A stretch of 64,000 nucleotides of DNA from Streptomyces gossypii (lineage in GTDB: Bacteria > Actinomycetota > Actinomycetes > Streptomycetales > Streptomycetaceae), in assembly GCF_025165795.1 (NCBI RefSeq), contig NZ_JAJAGO010000009.1, positions 124,001-188,000 on the forward strand. Direction: 5' to 3'. This document shows positions 32,010 through 43,457 of this stretch, one piece after another. Below the pieces are notes generated by a model, which did no database searches, was not told where the DNA came from, and worked only from the letters and a program-made list of their open reading frames with translations. Each line of letters opens with the position of its first letter. Positions within the stretch are counted from its first letter, which is position 1. The position numbers were made by a program, and so were the translations under genes.

Positions 32010-33487
32010 CCGGGCCCAGTGAGGAGACGGGGCGGTCCGAGGATCCCGCCGGGACGGCGGGGGACGAAGACGCGACGGCAGCCGGCCGGGGCGCAGCCGA
32101 GGGACCGGGCAGCGGACCGGCCGACGGCGCGGAGACGAGTTCGGGCCCGGATGACACGGGCACGGGCGGCGAAGGCGAGCCGCCGCAGGCCCCCGTGGGG
32201 TGGCTGCCGCGCGGCGCAGACGTGCTGTTCGGGGCGGGCGCGACCGCGGAGGAGGCGTACGGGCTGCTCACCGTCGACGTACCGCCCGAGCGTTGGATTC
32301 CGGCGCTGACCGTGGCCCGTGACGACCTGGGCTGCGGCTTCTTCGACTGGCTGAGCGCGGTGGACGAGCCGGGCACGGGCTTCCGGGTCTGCGCCCATCT
32401 GGCCGCGCTGCCCGACGCCGCCGCGAGCAGCCCGCTGCGGCGCCTCCTCGTGCGGACGACCGTCGGGCACGAGTCCCCCGTACTGCCCACCGCGACCGGG
32501 GTCTTCGCCGGTGCGGCCTGGCATGAGCGGGAGACGCACGAGATGTTCGGCCTGGACTTCAGCGGGCATCCCCACCTCGTACCGCTGCTGCTGCCCGAGG
32601 AGTTCGAGGGGCACCCGCTGCGCAAGGATTTCGTGCTCGCGGCGCGTGTCGCCAAGGCGTGGCCGGGGGCGAAGGAGCCCGGCGAGTCGGGGCACGGCGG
32701 CCCCAAACGCCGCCAGATGCAACCGCCGGGCGTGCCGGACCCGAACGAATGGGGTCCGCTGAAAGGCCAGTTGCCGCCCGCACCCGCCCGGCCTGCTCGC
32801 GGGCGGGCGGCCGGAGCCGCCGGTGAGCGGCCCGCGCGCCGCGCGCGTACGGCTAGCGCGGGCTCGGCGAGCCAGCAGCCCGCCGCAGGCGCGGGCGAGG
32901 CGGGCGCCGGCGAGGCGGGCGCCGGGGAGACGGGCGCGGCGGGCGCGTCCGCGGCACCGCGCCGCGCACGTACGGCCGGGGGCGGCTCGGCGAGCCGGCG
33001 GACCCCGCCGCCGGAGTCCGCATCCAGGGCCCCCAAGACCCCCGAGGCCGAGGGTGCGGAGTCTTCGGCCGCCGCTCCGACGCCACGACCTGCGCGCGGA
33101 GCGGGTGAGGACTCCGCCCACCAGCGCACGTCCCCGACGAGCGGGGAGGCGGGCCCCCCGGGGGCTCCGGCCGAAACCACCCCGGGGACCGGGGCCGCAC
33201 CCGACGGCCCGGAGCCCACGGAACGCACGGCGCCCACGCGGGACGCCGGTGCCCTTTCGGAGCGCACCAGCGCCACCGCGCCCCACGCGCCCGCGCCCGG
33301 CACTCGCTCCACCGACGCGCCGTGGCACCAGCCGTCCGGCACCGGACGGCAGCAGCCGCCTGACGACGCGGAACGCGGGGAAGCCGCGTCACCGGCGGCG
33401 GAGCCGGAGGACGGCGACTCCCGCGGCGGCAACCCCGAGCGCACCGACGGGGACGGAACGTCCACCCGTGAGGAGGACGGCGACTGA
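32006..33487 (+). CDS. nuoC2: Complex I-like subunit C with 240-residue disordered extension
   Basis: The 30-kDa-subunit fold lies at about residues 60-210: GFFDWLSAVDE, then AAWHERETHEMFGLDFSGHP and LLLPEEFEGHPLRKDF, which is the NuoC signature. It is flanked by low-complexity acidic/Gly segments, and the last 240 residues are Ala/Pro/Arg/Glu repeats. The extension is not a fused NuoD: none of the NuoD motifs occur in it. GTG start overlapping the nuoB2 stop; the stop overlaps the nuoH2 start. Confidence 0.93.
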   Translation: MTGPSEETGRSEDPAGTAGDEDATAAGRGAAEGPGSGPADGAETSSGPDDTGTGGEGEPPQAPVGWLPRGADVLFGAGATAEEAYGLLTVDVPPERWIPALTVARDDLGCGFFDWLSAVDEPGTGFRVCAHLAALPDAAASSPLRRLLVRTTVGHESPVLPTATGVFAGAAWHERETHEMFGLDFSGHPHLVPLLLPEEFEGHPLRKDFVLAARVAKAWPGAKEPGESGHGGPKRRQMQPPGVPDPNEWGPLKGQLPPAPARPARGRAAGAAGERPARRARTASAGSASQQPAAGAGEAGAGEAGAGETGAAGASAAPRRARTAGGGSASRRTPPPESASRAPKTPEAEGAESSAAAPTPRPARGAGEDSAHQRTSPTSGEAGPPGAPAETTPGTGAAPDGPEPTERTAPTRDAGALSERTSATAPHAPAPGTRSTDAPWHQPSGTGRQQPPDDAERGEAASPAAEPEDGDSRGGNPERTDGDGTSTREEDGD

Positions 33488-34449
33488 TGGACGTGCTTGA
33501 TGTCGCGCTGCGCCTCGTCGCCGTGCTCGTCGTCTTCCTCACCTTCCCGCTGCTCGTGGGGCAGACCGAGCACAAGGTCATGGCCCACATGCAGGGCCGG
33601 GTGGGCCCGATGTATGCGGGCGGCTTCCACGGCTGGGCGCAACTCGTCGCCGACGGCGTCAAGTTCGCGCAGAAGGAGGACGTCGTACCGGACGGGGCGG
33701 ACCGGCGGATCTTCCAGCTCGCGCCCGCCGTCGCGCTCCTCCCGTATCTGCTCGTCCTGATCGTGATCCCGTTCGGCCCCGACGGCGGCGTCGGGCAGGA
33801 GATCGACGCCGGGATCTTCTTCGTGCTTGCCGTGATGGGCGCGGGAGTGCTCGGTTCGCTGATGGGCGGCTGGGCGTCGGCCAACAAGTTCTCGCTGCTC
33901 GGCGGCCTGCGTACGACCGCGCAGCTGATCGCGTACGAGCTGCCGATGCTGCTGGCCGCCGCCTCCGTCGCGATGGCCGCCGGGACGCTCTCGCTGCCGG
34001 GGATCGTGGAGTCCTTCGAGTGGTGGTGGGTCCCGTGGCAGATCATCGGCGCGCTGGTCTTCTTCATCGCCGGGCTCGCTGAGCTCCAGCGGCCGCCGTT
34101 CGACGCGCCCGTCGCCGACTCGGAGATCATCTTCGGCGCCTACACCGAGTACACCGGCCTCCGGTTCGCGCTCTTCCTGCTCGCCGAGTACGCGGGCATC
34201 GTGGTGCTGTGCGGGCTGACGACGGTGCTGTTCCTCGGCGGCTGGCACGGCCCGTTCGCCGAGGACGGCATGGGCTGGGTGTGGACTCTGCTCAAGGCGG
34301 CGATCCTCGCCTTCGTGGTCATCTGGCTCCGGGTCAGCTATCCGCGGCTGCGTGAGGACCAGATCATGCGGTTCGCCTGGACCACGCTGGTGCCGCTCGC
34401 CCTGTTCCAGATCGCCCTCACGGGCGTCGTCAAGGTGGTGATCCAGTGA
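33487..34449 (+). CDS. nuoH2: Complex I-like subunit H
   Basis: 320 residues, eight or so membrane helices. Conserved motifs include QTEHKVMAHMQGRVGPMY (at the quinone tunnel entrance), AELQRPPFDAPVADSEI (loop 5) and EYTGLRFALFLLAEY. NuoH links the peripheral arm to the proton-pumping arm and lines the quinone site. TGATG junction with nuoC2 and GTGA junction with nuoI2. Confidence 0.96.
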   Translation: MDVLDVALRLVAVLVVFLTFPLLVGQTEHKVMAHMQGRVGPMYAGGFHGWAQLVADGVKFAQKEDVVPDGADRRIFQLAPAVALLPYLLVLIVIPFGPDGGVGQEIDAGIFFVLAVMGAGVLGSLMGGWASANKFSLLGGLRTTAQLIAYELPMLLAAASVAMAAGTLSLPGIVESFEWWWVPWQIIGALVFFIAGLAELQRPPFDAPVADSEIIFGAYTEYTGLRFALFLLAEYAGIVVLCGLTTVLFLGGWHGPFAEDGMGWVWTLLKAAILAFVVIWLRVSYPRLREDQIMRFAWTTLVPLALFQIALTGVVKVVIQ

Positions 34450-35009
34450 GCCCCATGCCCGGCGCGGGCCTGGCCAAGGGCCTGGCCGTCACGCTCCGTA
34501 CGATGACCCGGCGGTCGGTCACCGCGCACTATCCGGACGCGCAGCCGGAGTTGCCCCCGCGTAGCCGGGGCGTCATCGCGCTGTTCGAGGAGAACTGCAC
34601 GGTGTGCATGCTCTGCGCGCGCGAGTGCCCCGACTGGTGCATCTACATCGACTCGCACAAGGAGACGCTGCCTGCCGCCGCGCCCGGCGGGCGCGAGCGC
34701 AGCCGAAACGTGCTGGACCGTTTCGCCATCGACTTCTCGCTCTGCATGTACTGCGGGATCTGCATCGAGGTGTGCCCCTTCGACGCGCTGTTCTGGTCCC
34801 CGGAGTTCGAGTACGCCGAGACGGACATCCTCGAGCTGACGCACGAGCGCGACAAGCTGCGCGACTGGATGTGGACGGTGCCGGAGCCGCCCGCGCTGGA
34901 TCCGGCGGCCGAGGAGCCGAAGGAGATCGCCGCCGCCCGCAAGACGGCGGAGAAGCTCGCCGCCGCCGAGCAGGCGCAGGCGCAGGCGGGGGAGGGGGAG
35001 CAGGCGTGA
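34446..35009 (+). CDS. nuoI2: Complex I-like subunit I (two 4Fe-4S clusters)
   Basis: 187 residues with two ferredoxin-type motifs, CTVCMLCARECP and CMYCGICIEVCP, that bind clusters N6a and N6b. The C-terminus carries a Lys/Ala/Glu/Gln-rich helical tail (residues 155-187). In a complex without NuoE, NuoF and NuoG, this subunit is the natural entry point for electrons from reduced ferredoxin, as proposed for the NDH-1 of cyanobacteria. Overlaps neighbours by 4 bp on both sides. Confidence 0.96.
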   Translation: MSPMPGAGLAKGLAVTLRTMTRRSVTAHYPDAQPELPPRSRGVIALFEENCTVCMLCARECPDWCIYIDSHKETLPAAAPGGRERSRNVLDRFAIDFSLCMYCGICIEVCPFDALFWSPEFEYAETDILELTHERDKLRDWMWTVPEPPALDPAAEEPKEIAAARKTAEKLAAAEQAQAQAGEGEQA

Positions 35010-35686
35010 CGCTCGCCGCCGCACATCCCGGATTCCTCTCCCCGACCGGTGTCGAGATCGTCTTCGTGCTGGTCGGGATCGCCACGCTCGCCGCCGCCGT
35101 CGTCACCGTCACCACCAGCAAGCTGGTGCACGCCGCGCTCTGGCTGGTCGCCGCGCTCGGCGGGATCGCCGTCGAGTATCTGCTGCTCACCGCCGAGTTC
35201 ATCGCCTGGGTGCAGGTCCTGATCTATGTCGGCTCGGTCGTCGTGCTGCTGCTGTTCGGGTTGATGCTCACCAAGGCGCCCATCGTCCCGACCGTTCCGC
35301 GCGGCCATCCCTCGTACGGGGCGCTGCGCGCCGAGGCGCGGGAGGCGGCCGACTCCGGTAACCGCTGGCCCGCGCTGGCTGTCGCCCTCGCGGCGGCGGC
35401 GACCCTGGTGACCGTGGTGGTGGACGCCTTCCGGTCCAGCTGGATCGATGTCGACCGCTCGGTCCAGGGCTCCGCCGGGGTGACGGGCGAGGTCCTCTTC
35501 CAGCACTGGGTGCTGCCGTTCGAGGCGCTGTCGGTGCTGCTGCTGGCCGCGCTCGTCGGCGCGATCATCCTCTCCCGCAAGGGCGGCGCCGACGCGGGCG
35601 AGCCCGCGCAGGGCACCGAGCCGGGGCAGGGCGCAGGCCAGGGCGAGCAGCCCGGTCCCACCGCGGGCCGAGAGGAGCAGGGCTGA
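35006..35686 (+). CDS. nuoJ2: Complex I-like subunit J
   Basis: 226 residues, GTG at 35006 overlapping the nuoI2 stop. Five membrane helices are visible (VEIVFVLVGIATLAAAVV first), with the NuoJ motif EFIAWVQVLIYVGSVVVLLLF shown here only by its position near residue 60. The C-terminal tail is Gly/Gln/Pro-rich. Part of the membrane arm; helix 3 includes the flexible pi-bulge region in known structures. Confidence 0.94.
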   Translation: MTLAAAHPGFLSPTGVEIVFVLVGIATLAAAVVTVTTSKLVHAALWLVAALGGIAVEYLLLTAEFIAWVQVLIYVGSVVVLLLFGLMLTKAPIVPTVPRGHPSYGALRAEAREAADSGNRWPALAVALAAAATLVTVVVDAFRSSWIDVDRSVQGSAGVTGEVLFQHWVLPFEALSVLLLAALVGAIILSRKGGADAGEPAQGTEPGQGAGQGEQPGPTAGREEQG

Positions 35687-36056
35687 TGCATCTCGCGTAC
35701 CCGGCTGTGCTCGCTGTCCTCCTCTTCTGCGTCGGTATCTACGGGGTGCTGGCCCGCCGCAACGCCATCCTGGTGCTGATCTCCGTCGAGCTGATGCTCA
35801 ACGCCGTCAACCTCAACCTTGTCGCGTTCGACGTCTGGCTCCGCGACACGCTGCACACCGGCCAGGCGCTGACGCTGTTCATCATCGCCGTCGCCGCGGC
35901 CGAGATCGGCATCGGTCTCGCCATCGTGCTGCTCGTCCACCGGAACCGGGGGACGGCCGACATCGACCGGCTCCGTGATCTCAGGGAGCCCGAGGGGCCG
36001 GACGACGAGCCGGAGGCACCGGCCGAGCAGGGGCATTCCGCCGGGAGGCAGACCGC

Positions 36057-36060
<4 letters not shown>
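35686..36060 (+). CDS. nuoK2: Complex I-like subunit K
   Basis: 124 residues, three membrane helices, with conserved Glu residues in VLISVELMLNAVNLN and VAAAEIGIGLAIV that belong to the proton path. Slight C-terminal acidic extension (EPEGPDDEPEAPAEQ). Start and stop overlap both neighbours by 1 and 4 bp. Confidence 0.96.
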
Positions 36061-38075
<2,015 letters not shown>

Positions 38076-38077
38076 CC

Positions 38078-39664
38078 GTGCTGCCCCTCAACGACACCAC
38101 CATGGGCCTCCTGCTCGCGGCCGTCGTCGTCCTCCCGCTCCTCGGCTCGGCCGCCGCCCTGCTTCCGGCACCGCCGGGATTGAAGGGAAGCGGCCCGGAG
38201 CAGGCGGTGCTACGGCACGGCGCCACCGTCACCGGCGCCGTACTGGTGCTGACCGTGCTGCTGGTGCTCGGCTTCGACCACGATCAACCGGCCGCCGTCC
38301 AGGCCGAGACTGATATCAGCTGGATCCCCGCACTCGACATCCGCATCCACTTCGGCATCGACGGTGTCTCCCTCCCGCTGCTGGTGCTCTCCGCGCTGCT
38401 GACCTTCCTCTGCGCCCTCTACAGCTGCTTCAAAATGCCCCCCGGCCCGTCCGCCAAGGGGTTCGTCGCCCTGCTGCTCCTGCTCGAAGCAGGCACCCTC
38501 GCCACCTTCGCCGTCCTCGACCTGATGCTCTTCTTCCTGGCCTTCGAGATGGTGCTCATCCCGATGTACTTCCTCATCGCCCGCTGGGGTGGTGCGGGAC
38601 GCGCGGGAGCCGCCTGGAAGTTCATCCTCTACACGCTGCTCGGCTCCGTCGTCATGCTGCTGGGTCTCCTCCTGATCGGGATCGAGGGCGGCACTTTCGA
38701 CATGGTGGCACTCGCCTCTGACAATGGCGCAGGGCTCAGCCACACCACCCAGCTGATCGCCGTCCTCGCCATCGGCGCCGGCCTGGCGGTGAAGACCCCG
38801 ATGTGGCCGCTGCACAGCTGGCTTCCGGACGCGCACACCGCCGCCCCCACCGTCGGCTCGGTGCTGCTGGCGGGCGTGCTGCTGAAGATGGGCACCTACG
38901 GTTTCGTGCGCATCGCCCTGCCGGTCGCTCCGGAGGGCATGCACACCTTCGCGCCCTACCTCGCCGCGCTCGCCGCCGTCGGGATCATCTACGGCTCGCT
39001 TGCCTGCCTGGCCCTCGCCCGGCGCGGCGCCAAGGGCGATCTGAAGCGGCTCATCGCGTACTCCTCCGTCGGCCACATGGGCTTCGTGCTGCTGGGCGTC
39101 GCCACCATGACGCACACCGGGGTGAACGGCGCACTGTTCGCCAACGTCGCGCACGGCCTGATCACCGGTCTGCTCTTCTTCCTGGTCGGCGCACTCAAGG
39201 ACCGCACCGGCACCACCGACCTCGACCAGCTCGCGGGCGCCACCGGCGCGGCGCTGTACGCCCGGATGCCCCGGTTCGGCGGGCTGCTCGTCTTCGCCGC
39301 GGTCGCCTCGCTGGGCTTGCCCGGTCTGGCCGGATTCTGGGGCGAGATGCTCGCCCTGCTCGGCGCGTTCGACCCCGCCGACGGTCTGAGCCGGCCCGCC
39401 TTCCTCGTCTTCATGGCCCTCGGCGCCGTGGGCACCCTGCTCACCGCCGGATATCTGCTGCTCGTCGTACGCCGGGTGTGCATGGGTGATCCGGAAGAGC
39501 GGCCCGAGGCCGTGCCGGTGACCCTGCCCGACATCCGCGGCTACGAGTTCGCCGCCTGGACCCCGCTGGCCGTCCTCACGGTGCTCGCCGGACTGTGGCC
39601 CGCGGCCCTGCTCGGGCTCACCGACCCCGCCGTACAGAATCTCCTCCCGGGAGTGAGCCGATGA
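38078..39664 (+). CDS. nuoM2: Complex I-like antiporter subunit M
   Basis: 528 residues, about fourteen membrane helices. Conserved FEMVLIPMYFLIARWG, KTPMWPLHSWLPDAHTAAPT and LKRLIAYSSVGHMGFV identify NuoM. The GTG at 38078 follows the nuoL2 stop after 2 bp, with GGAGG nine bases upstream. Overlaps nuoN2 by 4 bp. Confidence 0.96.
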   Translation: MLPLNDTTMGLLLAAVVVLPLLGSAAALLPAPPGLKGSGPEQAVLRHGATVTGAVLVLTVLLVLGFDHDQPAAVQAETDISWIPALDIRIHFGIDGVSLPLLVLSALLTFLCALYSCFKMPPGPSAKGFVALLLLLEAGTLATFAVLDLMLFFLAFEMVLIPMYFLIARWGGAGRAGAAWKFILYTLLGSVVMLLGLLLIGIEGGTFDMVALASDNGAGLSHTTQLIAVLAIGAGLAVKTPMWPLHSWLPDAHTAAPTVGSVLLAGVLLKMGTYGFVRIALPVAPEGMHTFAPYLAALAAVGIIYGSLACLALARRGAKGDLKRLIAYSSVGHMGFVLLGVATMTHTGVNGALFANVAHGLITGLLFFLVGALKDRTGTTDLDQLAGATGAALYARMPRFGGLLVFAAVASLGLPGLAGFWGEMLALLGAFDPADGLSRPAFLVFMALGAVGTLLTAGYLLLVVRRVCMGDPEERPEAVPVTLPDIRGYEFAAWTPLAVLTVLAGLWPAALLGLTDPAVQNLLPGVSR

Positions 39665-41343
39665 CCGTCATCGCCGGAGGGCTCGTCCAGTCCGTCGACT
39701 GGCTGGCCATCGCACCGCCGACCGTCGCCGCGCTCACCGGTCTCGCCGTACTGGTCGCCGACCTCTTCCTGCCCGAGGCGCGCAAGCGGCTGCTGGGCTG
39801 GATCGCCGCCGCCGGCCTGGTGCTGGCGGCCCTCGCACTGCTGCCCCTGCTGGACGGCGACCGCAGCACCTTCTGCCTCGTCGGCGGCGCAGGTGGTGCG
39901 GGTGGTGCGGCCGGCTCCGGTGAGGCGGCGGCGTGCAGCTATGTCGCCGACGAGTTCACGCTGGTCATCCAGCTCCTCGTGCTCGGCGGCGCGTTCCTGA
40001 CGGCACTGCTGTCGATGGCGGCGGTCCGCCAGGAGAAGCTGCCCGCCGGGGAGTTCTGGTTCCTGCTGCTCTCCTCGGCGGCGGGCGCCGCGCTGCTGCC
40101 CGCCTCCCGTGACCTGGTCACCCTGGTCATCGCGCTGGAGGTCGCCTCACTGCCCGCGTTCGCCCTCGTCGGCCTGCGCCGTGGCGACCGGCGCTCCTCC
40201 GAGGCGGCGCTGAAGTTCTTCCTCTCCTCGGTCACCGCGACCGCCGTGATGCTGCTCGGCGTCAGCTTCGTCTACGCGGCCACCGGCTCGCTGCACCTGA
40301 CCACGCTCGCCGAGGAGCTGCCCGGCACCGACGCCCGCCTGGAGACGCTGGCCACCACCGGTGTCGTGCTCACGCTCGTCGGCTTCGCGTTCAAGACGGC
40401 CGCCGCGCCCTTCCACTTCTGGGTCCCCGACACCTATGTCGGTGCCCCGCTGCCCGTCGCCGCTTATCTCTCCGTCGTCGGCAAGGCGGCGGGCTTCACC
40501 GGCATCATCCTGGTCGCCGTCCTCGCCTTCCCCTCCTATGACCACGTCTGGGGTCACGCGCTGGCCGTGCTCGCGGCGCTCACCATGACGGCCGGCAACG
40601 TGGCGGCGCTCCGCCAGCGCCCGGAGCGGGACCACAGCGCCGTACGCCTGCTGGCCTGGTCCTCCGTCGGGCAGGCGGGCTATCTGCTGGTGCCCATCGC
40701 CGCGGCGGCCTGGGCCTCGGACCCGTCCGAGGCCATCGGGGCGACGGTCGCGTACGCGCTGATGTACGCGGTGGTGAACTTCGGCGCCTTCGCCGTCGCC
40801 GCGCATCTGCGGAGCGTCACCGCGGCCAACCGGATCAGCGACTACCGCGGGTTCTACGCCGACAACCCGCTGGCCGCGCTCGCCTTCGGCTTCTTCCTGC
40901 TCTGTCTCGCCGGGCTCCCGCCCGGCCTCATCGGCCTCTTCGCCAAGGTGACCGTCTTCCGTGCCGCCGTCGACGCGGGTCTGGGCTGGCTCGCGGTGGT
41001 GATGGCTGTGAACGTCGTGATCGCGCTCTACTACTACCTCCGGTGGACGGCGCTGCTCTTCCGTCCGGCTCCCGCTGCGGCCCCCGCCCCGGCCCCCGAA
41101 CCAGCCCCCGCCCCGGCCCGCGAACCAGCCCCCGCCCCGGCGCTCGCGACGGGCGGGGCGGCGACCGGCCCGTCACCCGTGACCAGCCCGGCCCCGGAGC
41201 TCCCGGCGGCCCCCGTACGGCCCGCCACGGCCCGCATCGCCGCCCCCGTCGCGGTCACCATCACGCTGACCGCCCTCCTCGCCCTCGCTCTCTCCGGCGC
41301 CCCGCAGCTCGTACTCCGCTTCGCCTCCGGCACTCTCCTCTAA
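39661..41343 (+). CDS. nuoN2: Complex I-like antiporter subunit N
   Basis: 560 residues, last gene of the operon. Key residues are in ALEVASLPAFALVGL, KTAAAPFHFWVPDTYVGAP and LLAWSSVGQAGYLL. A Pro/Ala/Glu repeat (30-bp DNA period near 41075-41145) lies in the cytoplasmic loop before the last helix. The ATG at 41661 minus 2000, that is 39661, overlaps the nuoM2 stop as ATGA. Confidence 0.96.
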   Translation: MTVIAGGLVQSVDWLAIAPPTVAALTGLAVLVADLFLPEARKRLLGWIAAAGLVLAALALLPLLDGDRSTFCLVGGAGGAGGAAGSGEAAACSYVADEFTLVIQLLVLGGAFLTALLSMAAVRQEKLPAGEFWFLLLSSAAGAALLPASRDLVTLVIALEVASLPAFALVGLRRGDRRSSEAALKFFLSSVTATAVMLLGVSFVYAATGSLHLTTLAEELPGTDARLETLATTGVVLTLVGFAFKTAAAPFHFWVPDTYVGAPLPVAAYLSVVGKAAGFTGIILVAVLAFPSYDHVWGHALAVLAALTMTAGNVAALRQRPERDHSAVRLLAWSSVGQAGYLLVPIAAAAWASDPSEAIGATVAYALMYAVVNFGAFAVAAHLRSVTAANRISDYRGFYADNPLAALAFGFFLLCLAGLPPGLIGLFAKVTVFRAAVDAGLGWLAVVMAVNVVIALYYYLRWTALLFRPAPAAAPAPAPEPAPAPAREPAPAPALATGGAATGPSPVTSPAPELPAAPVRPATARIAAPVAVTITLTALLALALSGAPQLVLRFASGTLL

Positions 41344-41388
41344 GACCTGGTGCAGCAGGCCGTCACGCGCACCCACGAGAGCACCGCT

Positions 41389-41415
41389 GGGAACTGGCGA
41401 AGCTCATCTGGCGTT
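41389..41415 (+). promoter_or_regulatory. Possible ECF (SigR-like) promoter for htpX
   Basis: GGGAAC at 41389-41394, an 18-bp spacer, then GTT at 41413-41415 resembles the GGAAT-N18-GTT promoters of the thiol-stress sigma factor SigR. The transcript would carry a 75-base leader containing the small palindrome GGTGGAACTACCACC (41444-41458). HtpX is a membrane stress protease, so stress control makes sense. Inferred from pattern only. Confidence 0.4.
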
Positions 41416-41497
41416 CACCAGTACGTGAGAGTCCACTGAAAGGTGGAACTACCACCTGGCTCAGGGTTCCCCTGCTGCATCATCTGGAGGGCGTACC

Positions 41498-42361
41498 GTG
41501 CACCGCCGGCACAATGGGCTGAGGACAGCCCTGCTCCTCGGAGGCCTGTCCGCCCTCATCATCGTCATCGGCAGCTTCTTCGGCCGTATGGGCCTGGTGG
41601 TCGCCGTCGTCCTCGCGCTCGGAGTGAACGCCTACGCCTACTGGCACAGCGACAAGCAGGCTCTCCGCGCCATGCGCGCACGCCCCGTCAGCGAGTTCGA
41701 GGCTCCGGCGCTCTACCGGATCGTCCGCGAGCTCTCCACCGCCGCCCGCCAGCCGATGCCGCGTCTCTATCTCTCCCCGACTCAGGCGCCCAACGCCTTC
41801 GCCACCGGGCGGAACCCGAGAAACGCCGCCGTGTGCTGCACCGACGGCATCCTGCGGCTGCTGGACGAGCGCGAGCTGCGCGGTGTCCTCGGCCATGAGC
41901 TGAGCCATGTCTACAACCGCGACATCCTCATCTCGTCCGTCGCCGGGGCGCTGGCCTCCGTGGTGATGTTCCTCGTGAACTTCGCCTGGCTGGTCCCCTT
42001 CGGCCGGTCCGACGACGACGAGGGGCCCGGCCTGGTCGGCATGCTGCTGATCATGGTCCTGGGCCCGCTGGCGGCCACGCTGATCCAGCTCGCCGTCAGC
42101 CGTTCCCGCGAGTACGCGGCGGACGCCGCCGGTGCCCAGCTCACCGGTGATCCGCTGGCCCTGGCCTCCGCGCTCCGCAAGCTGGAGGCGGGCACCAGGA
42201 AGCTGCCGCTGCCGTCCGAGCCGCGGCTGGAGACTGCCAGCCATATGATGATCGCCAATCCCTTTCGCCCCGGCGTGGGCATGTCCAGGCTCTTCTCCAC
42301 CCATCCGCCGATGACAGAGCGCGTCGCGCGGCTCGAACGCATGGCAGGCAGGTCCTCGTGA
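41498..42361 (+). CDS. htpX: Membrane zinc metalloprotease HtpX
   Basis: 287-residue M48B protease. Two N-terminal helices (ALLLGGLSALIIVIGSFFG, LVVAVVLALGVNAYAY), active site HELSHVYNRD (HExxH), further membrane segments, and the third zinc ligand in SREYAADAAG. It degrades damaged membrane proteins, active site facing the cytoplasm. GTG start at 41498 with GGAGGG upstream. The stop overlaps yccF, so the two form an operon. Confidence 0.95.
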   Translation: MHRRHNGLRTALLLGGLSALIIVIGSFFGRMGLVVAVVLALGVNAYAYWHSDKQALRAMRARPVSEFEAPALYRIVRELSTAARQPMPRLYLSPTQAPNAFATGRNPRNAAVCCTDGILRLLDERELRGVLGHELSHVYNRDILISSVAGALASVVMFLVNFAWLVPFGRSDDDEGPGLVGMLLIMVLGPLAATLIQLAVSRSREYAADAAGAQLTGDPLALASALRKLEAGTRKLPLPSEPRLETASHMMIANPFRPGVGMSRLFSTHPPMTERVARLERMAGRSS

Positions 42362-42762
42362 AGACACTCCTGAATCTCGTCTGGCTGATCTTCTCCGGGC
42401 TGTGGATGGCGCTCGGCTACGCGATCGCGGGGATCGTCTGCTTCCTCCTGGTCGTCACCATCCCGTTCGGCATCGCCTGCTTCCGGATCGCGGCGTACGC
42501 GCTGTGGCCCTTCGGGCAGACGGTGCGGGAGCGCGGCGACGCCGGGGTCGCCTCCGGGATCGGCAACGTCGTCTGGCTGATCTTCGCGGGCATCTGGCTC
42601 AGCCTCGGCCACATCGTGGCGGGCGTGCTCTTCTGCGTCTCGATCATCGGCATCCCGTTCGGCCTGGCGCACTTCAAGATGATCCCGGTCTCGCTGATGC
42701 CGCTCGGCCGCGAGATCGTCCCGAGCGGCTCGGCCGCCGCCTACCCGGGTTACCGCTGGTAG
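42358..42762 (+). CDS. YccF-domain membrane protein
   Basis: 134 residues with a duplicated YccF unit: NLVWLIFSGLWMALGYAIAG and NVVWLIFAGIWLSLGHIVAG are the two copies, each followed by IPFGIA/IPFGLA. Four membrane helices. Function of the family is unknown. GTG start overlapping the htpX stop (GTGA). Confidence 0.92.
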   Translation: MKTLLNLVWLIFSGLWMALGYAIAGIVCFLLVVTIPFGIACFRIAAYALWPFGQTVRERGDAGVASGIGNVVWLIFAGIWLSLGHIVAGVLFCVSIIGIPFGLAHFKMIPVSLMPLGREIVPSGSAAAYPGYRW

Positions 42763-42895
42763 CCGGTGAGTCCGAAGCCCGCAGGCCGAACCGCAGCCCG
42801 CCCCGCCGCCCCCGGGTGACGGGGACGGCACGGGGCAGCGTCAGGCGTTCGCCCGTGCGCGCGCCCGTACGCGCCGGGCGCCCGCCGAGAAGCGG

Positions 42896-43384
42896 TCAGC
42901 GATAGTTCACGAACTGCAGGGCGAAGTCGAGATCCTTGCCCTTCAGCAGCGTCATGACCTCCTGGAGCGCGTCCCGGCTCTTCGAGGAGACCCGCAGCTC
43001 GTCCCCCTGCACCTGCGCCTTGACACCCTTGGGGCCCTCGTCCCGGATGATCTTGGCGACCTTCTTCGCGTCCTCCTGGGCGATGCCCTCCTGGAGCGAC
43101 GCGAAGATCTTGTACTCCTTGCCGGAGGACTGCGGCTCCCCGGCGTCCAGCGCCTTCAGCGAGATACCCCGCTTGACCAGCTTGGTCTGGAAGATGTCGA
43201 GGACGGCCTTCACCCGCTCCTCGCTGTTCGCACGCAGCTCGATCTTCTCGCCGGACCAGGCGATCGAGGCGTCCACCCCCTTGAAGTCGTAGCGCTGCGA
43301 GATCTCCTTGGCGGCCTGATTGAGGGCGTTGTCGACCTCCTGCCGCTCGACCTTCGAGACGATGTCGAAACTGGAGTCGGCCAT
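42896..43384 (-). CDS. yajQ: YajQ-family nucleotide-binding protein
   Basis: 162 residues, MADSSFDIVSKVERQEVDNA with RYDFKGVDASI and the C-terminal LDFALQFVNYR typical of YajQ. The ATG at 43384 is preferred (AGGAG nine bases upstream) over one seven codons further out. Two ferredoxin-like domains. Homologues bind cyclic di-GMP or RNA in other bacteria; role in this organism unknown. Convergent with yccF. Confidence 0.95.
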   Translation of the reverse strand: MADSSFDIVSKVERQEVDNALNQAAKEISQRYDFKGVDASIAWSGEKIELRANSEERVKAVLDIFQTKLVKRGISLKALDAGEPQSSGKEYKIFASLQEGIAQEDAKKVAKIIRDEGPKGVKAQVQGDELRVSSKSRDALQEVMTLLKGKDLDFALQFVNYR

Positions 43385-43457
43385 GCTGGATGGCTCCTCA
43401 CGCATAGATTCCGGTCACATGGGCACACCCCGCGCGTGCGGGACGCGCCAGCCAGCC

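Noticed and set aside
32600..33487. NuoC2 tail as a fused NuoD
   Set aside because: The extension is Ala/Pro/Arg/Glu repeats and lacks all NuoD motifs and fold-like hydrophobic pattern.
31669..34248. 859-residue minus-strand frame over nuoB2-nuoH2
   Set aside because: Shadow favoured by the repetitive tails of NuoB2 and NuoC2; no recognisable domain.
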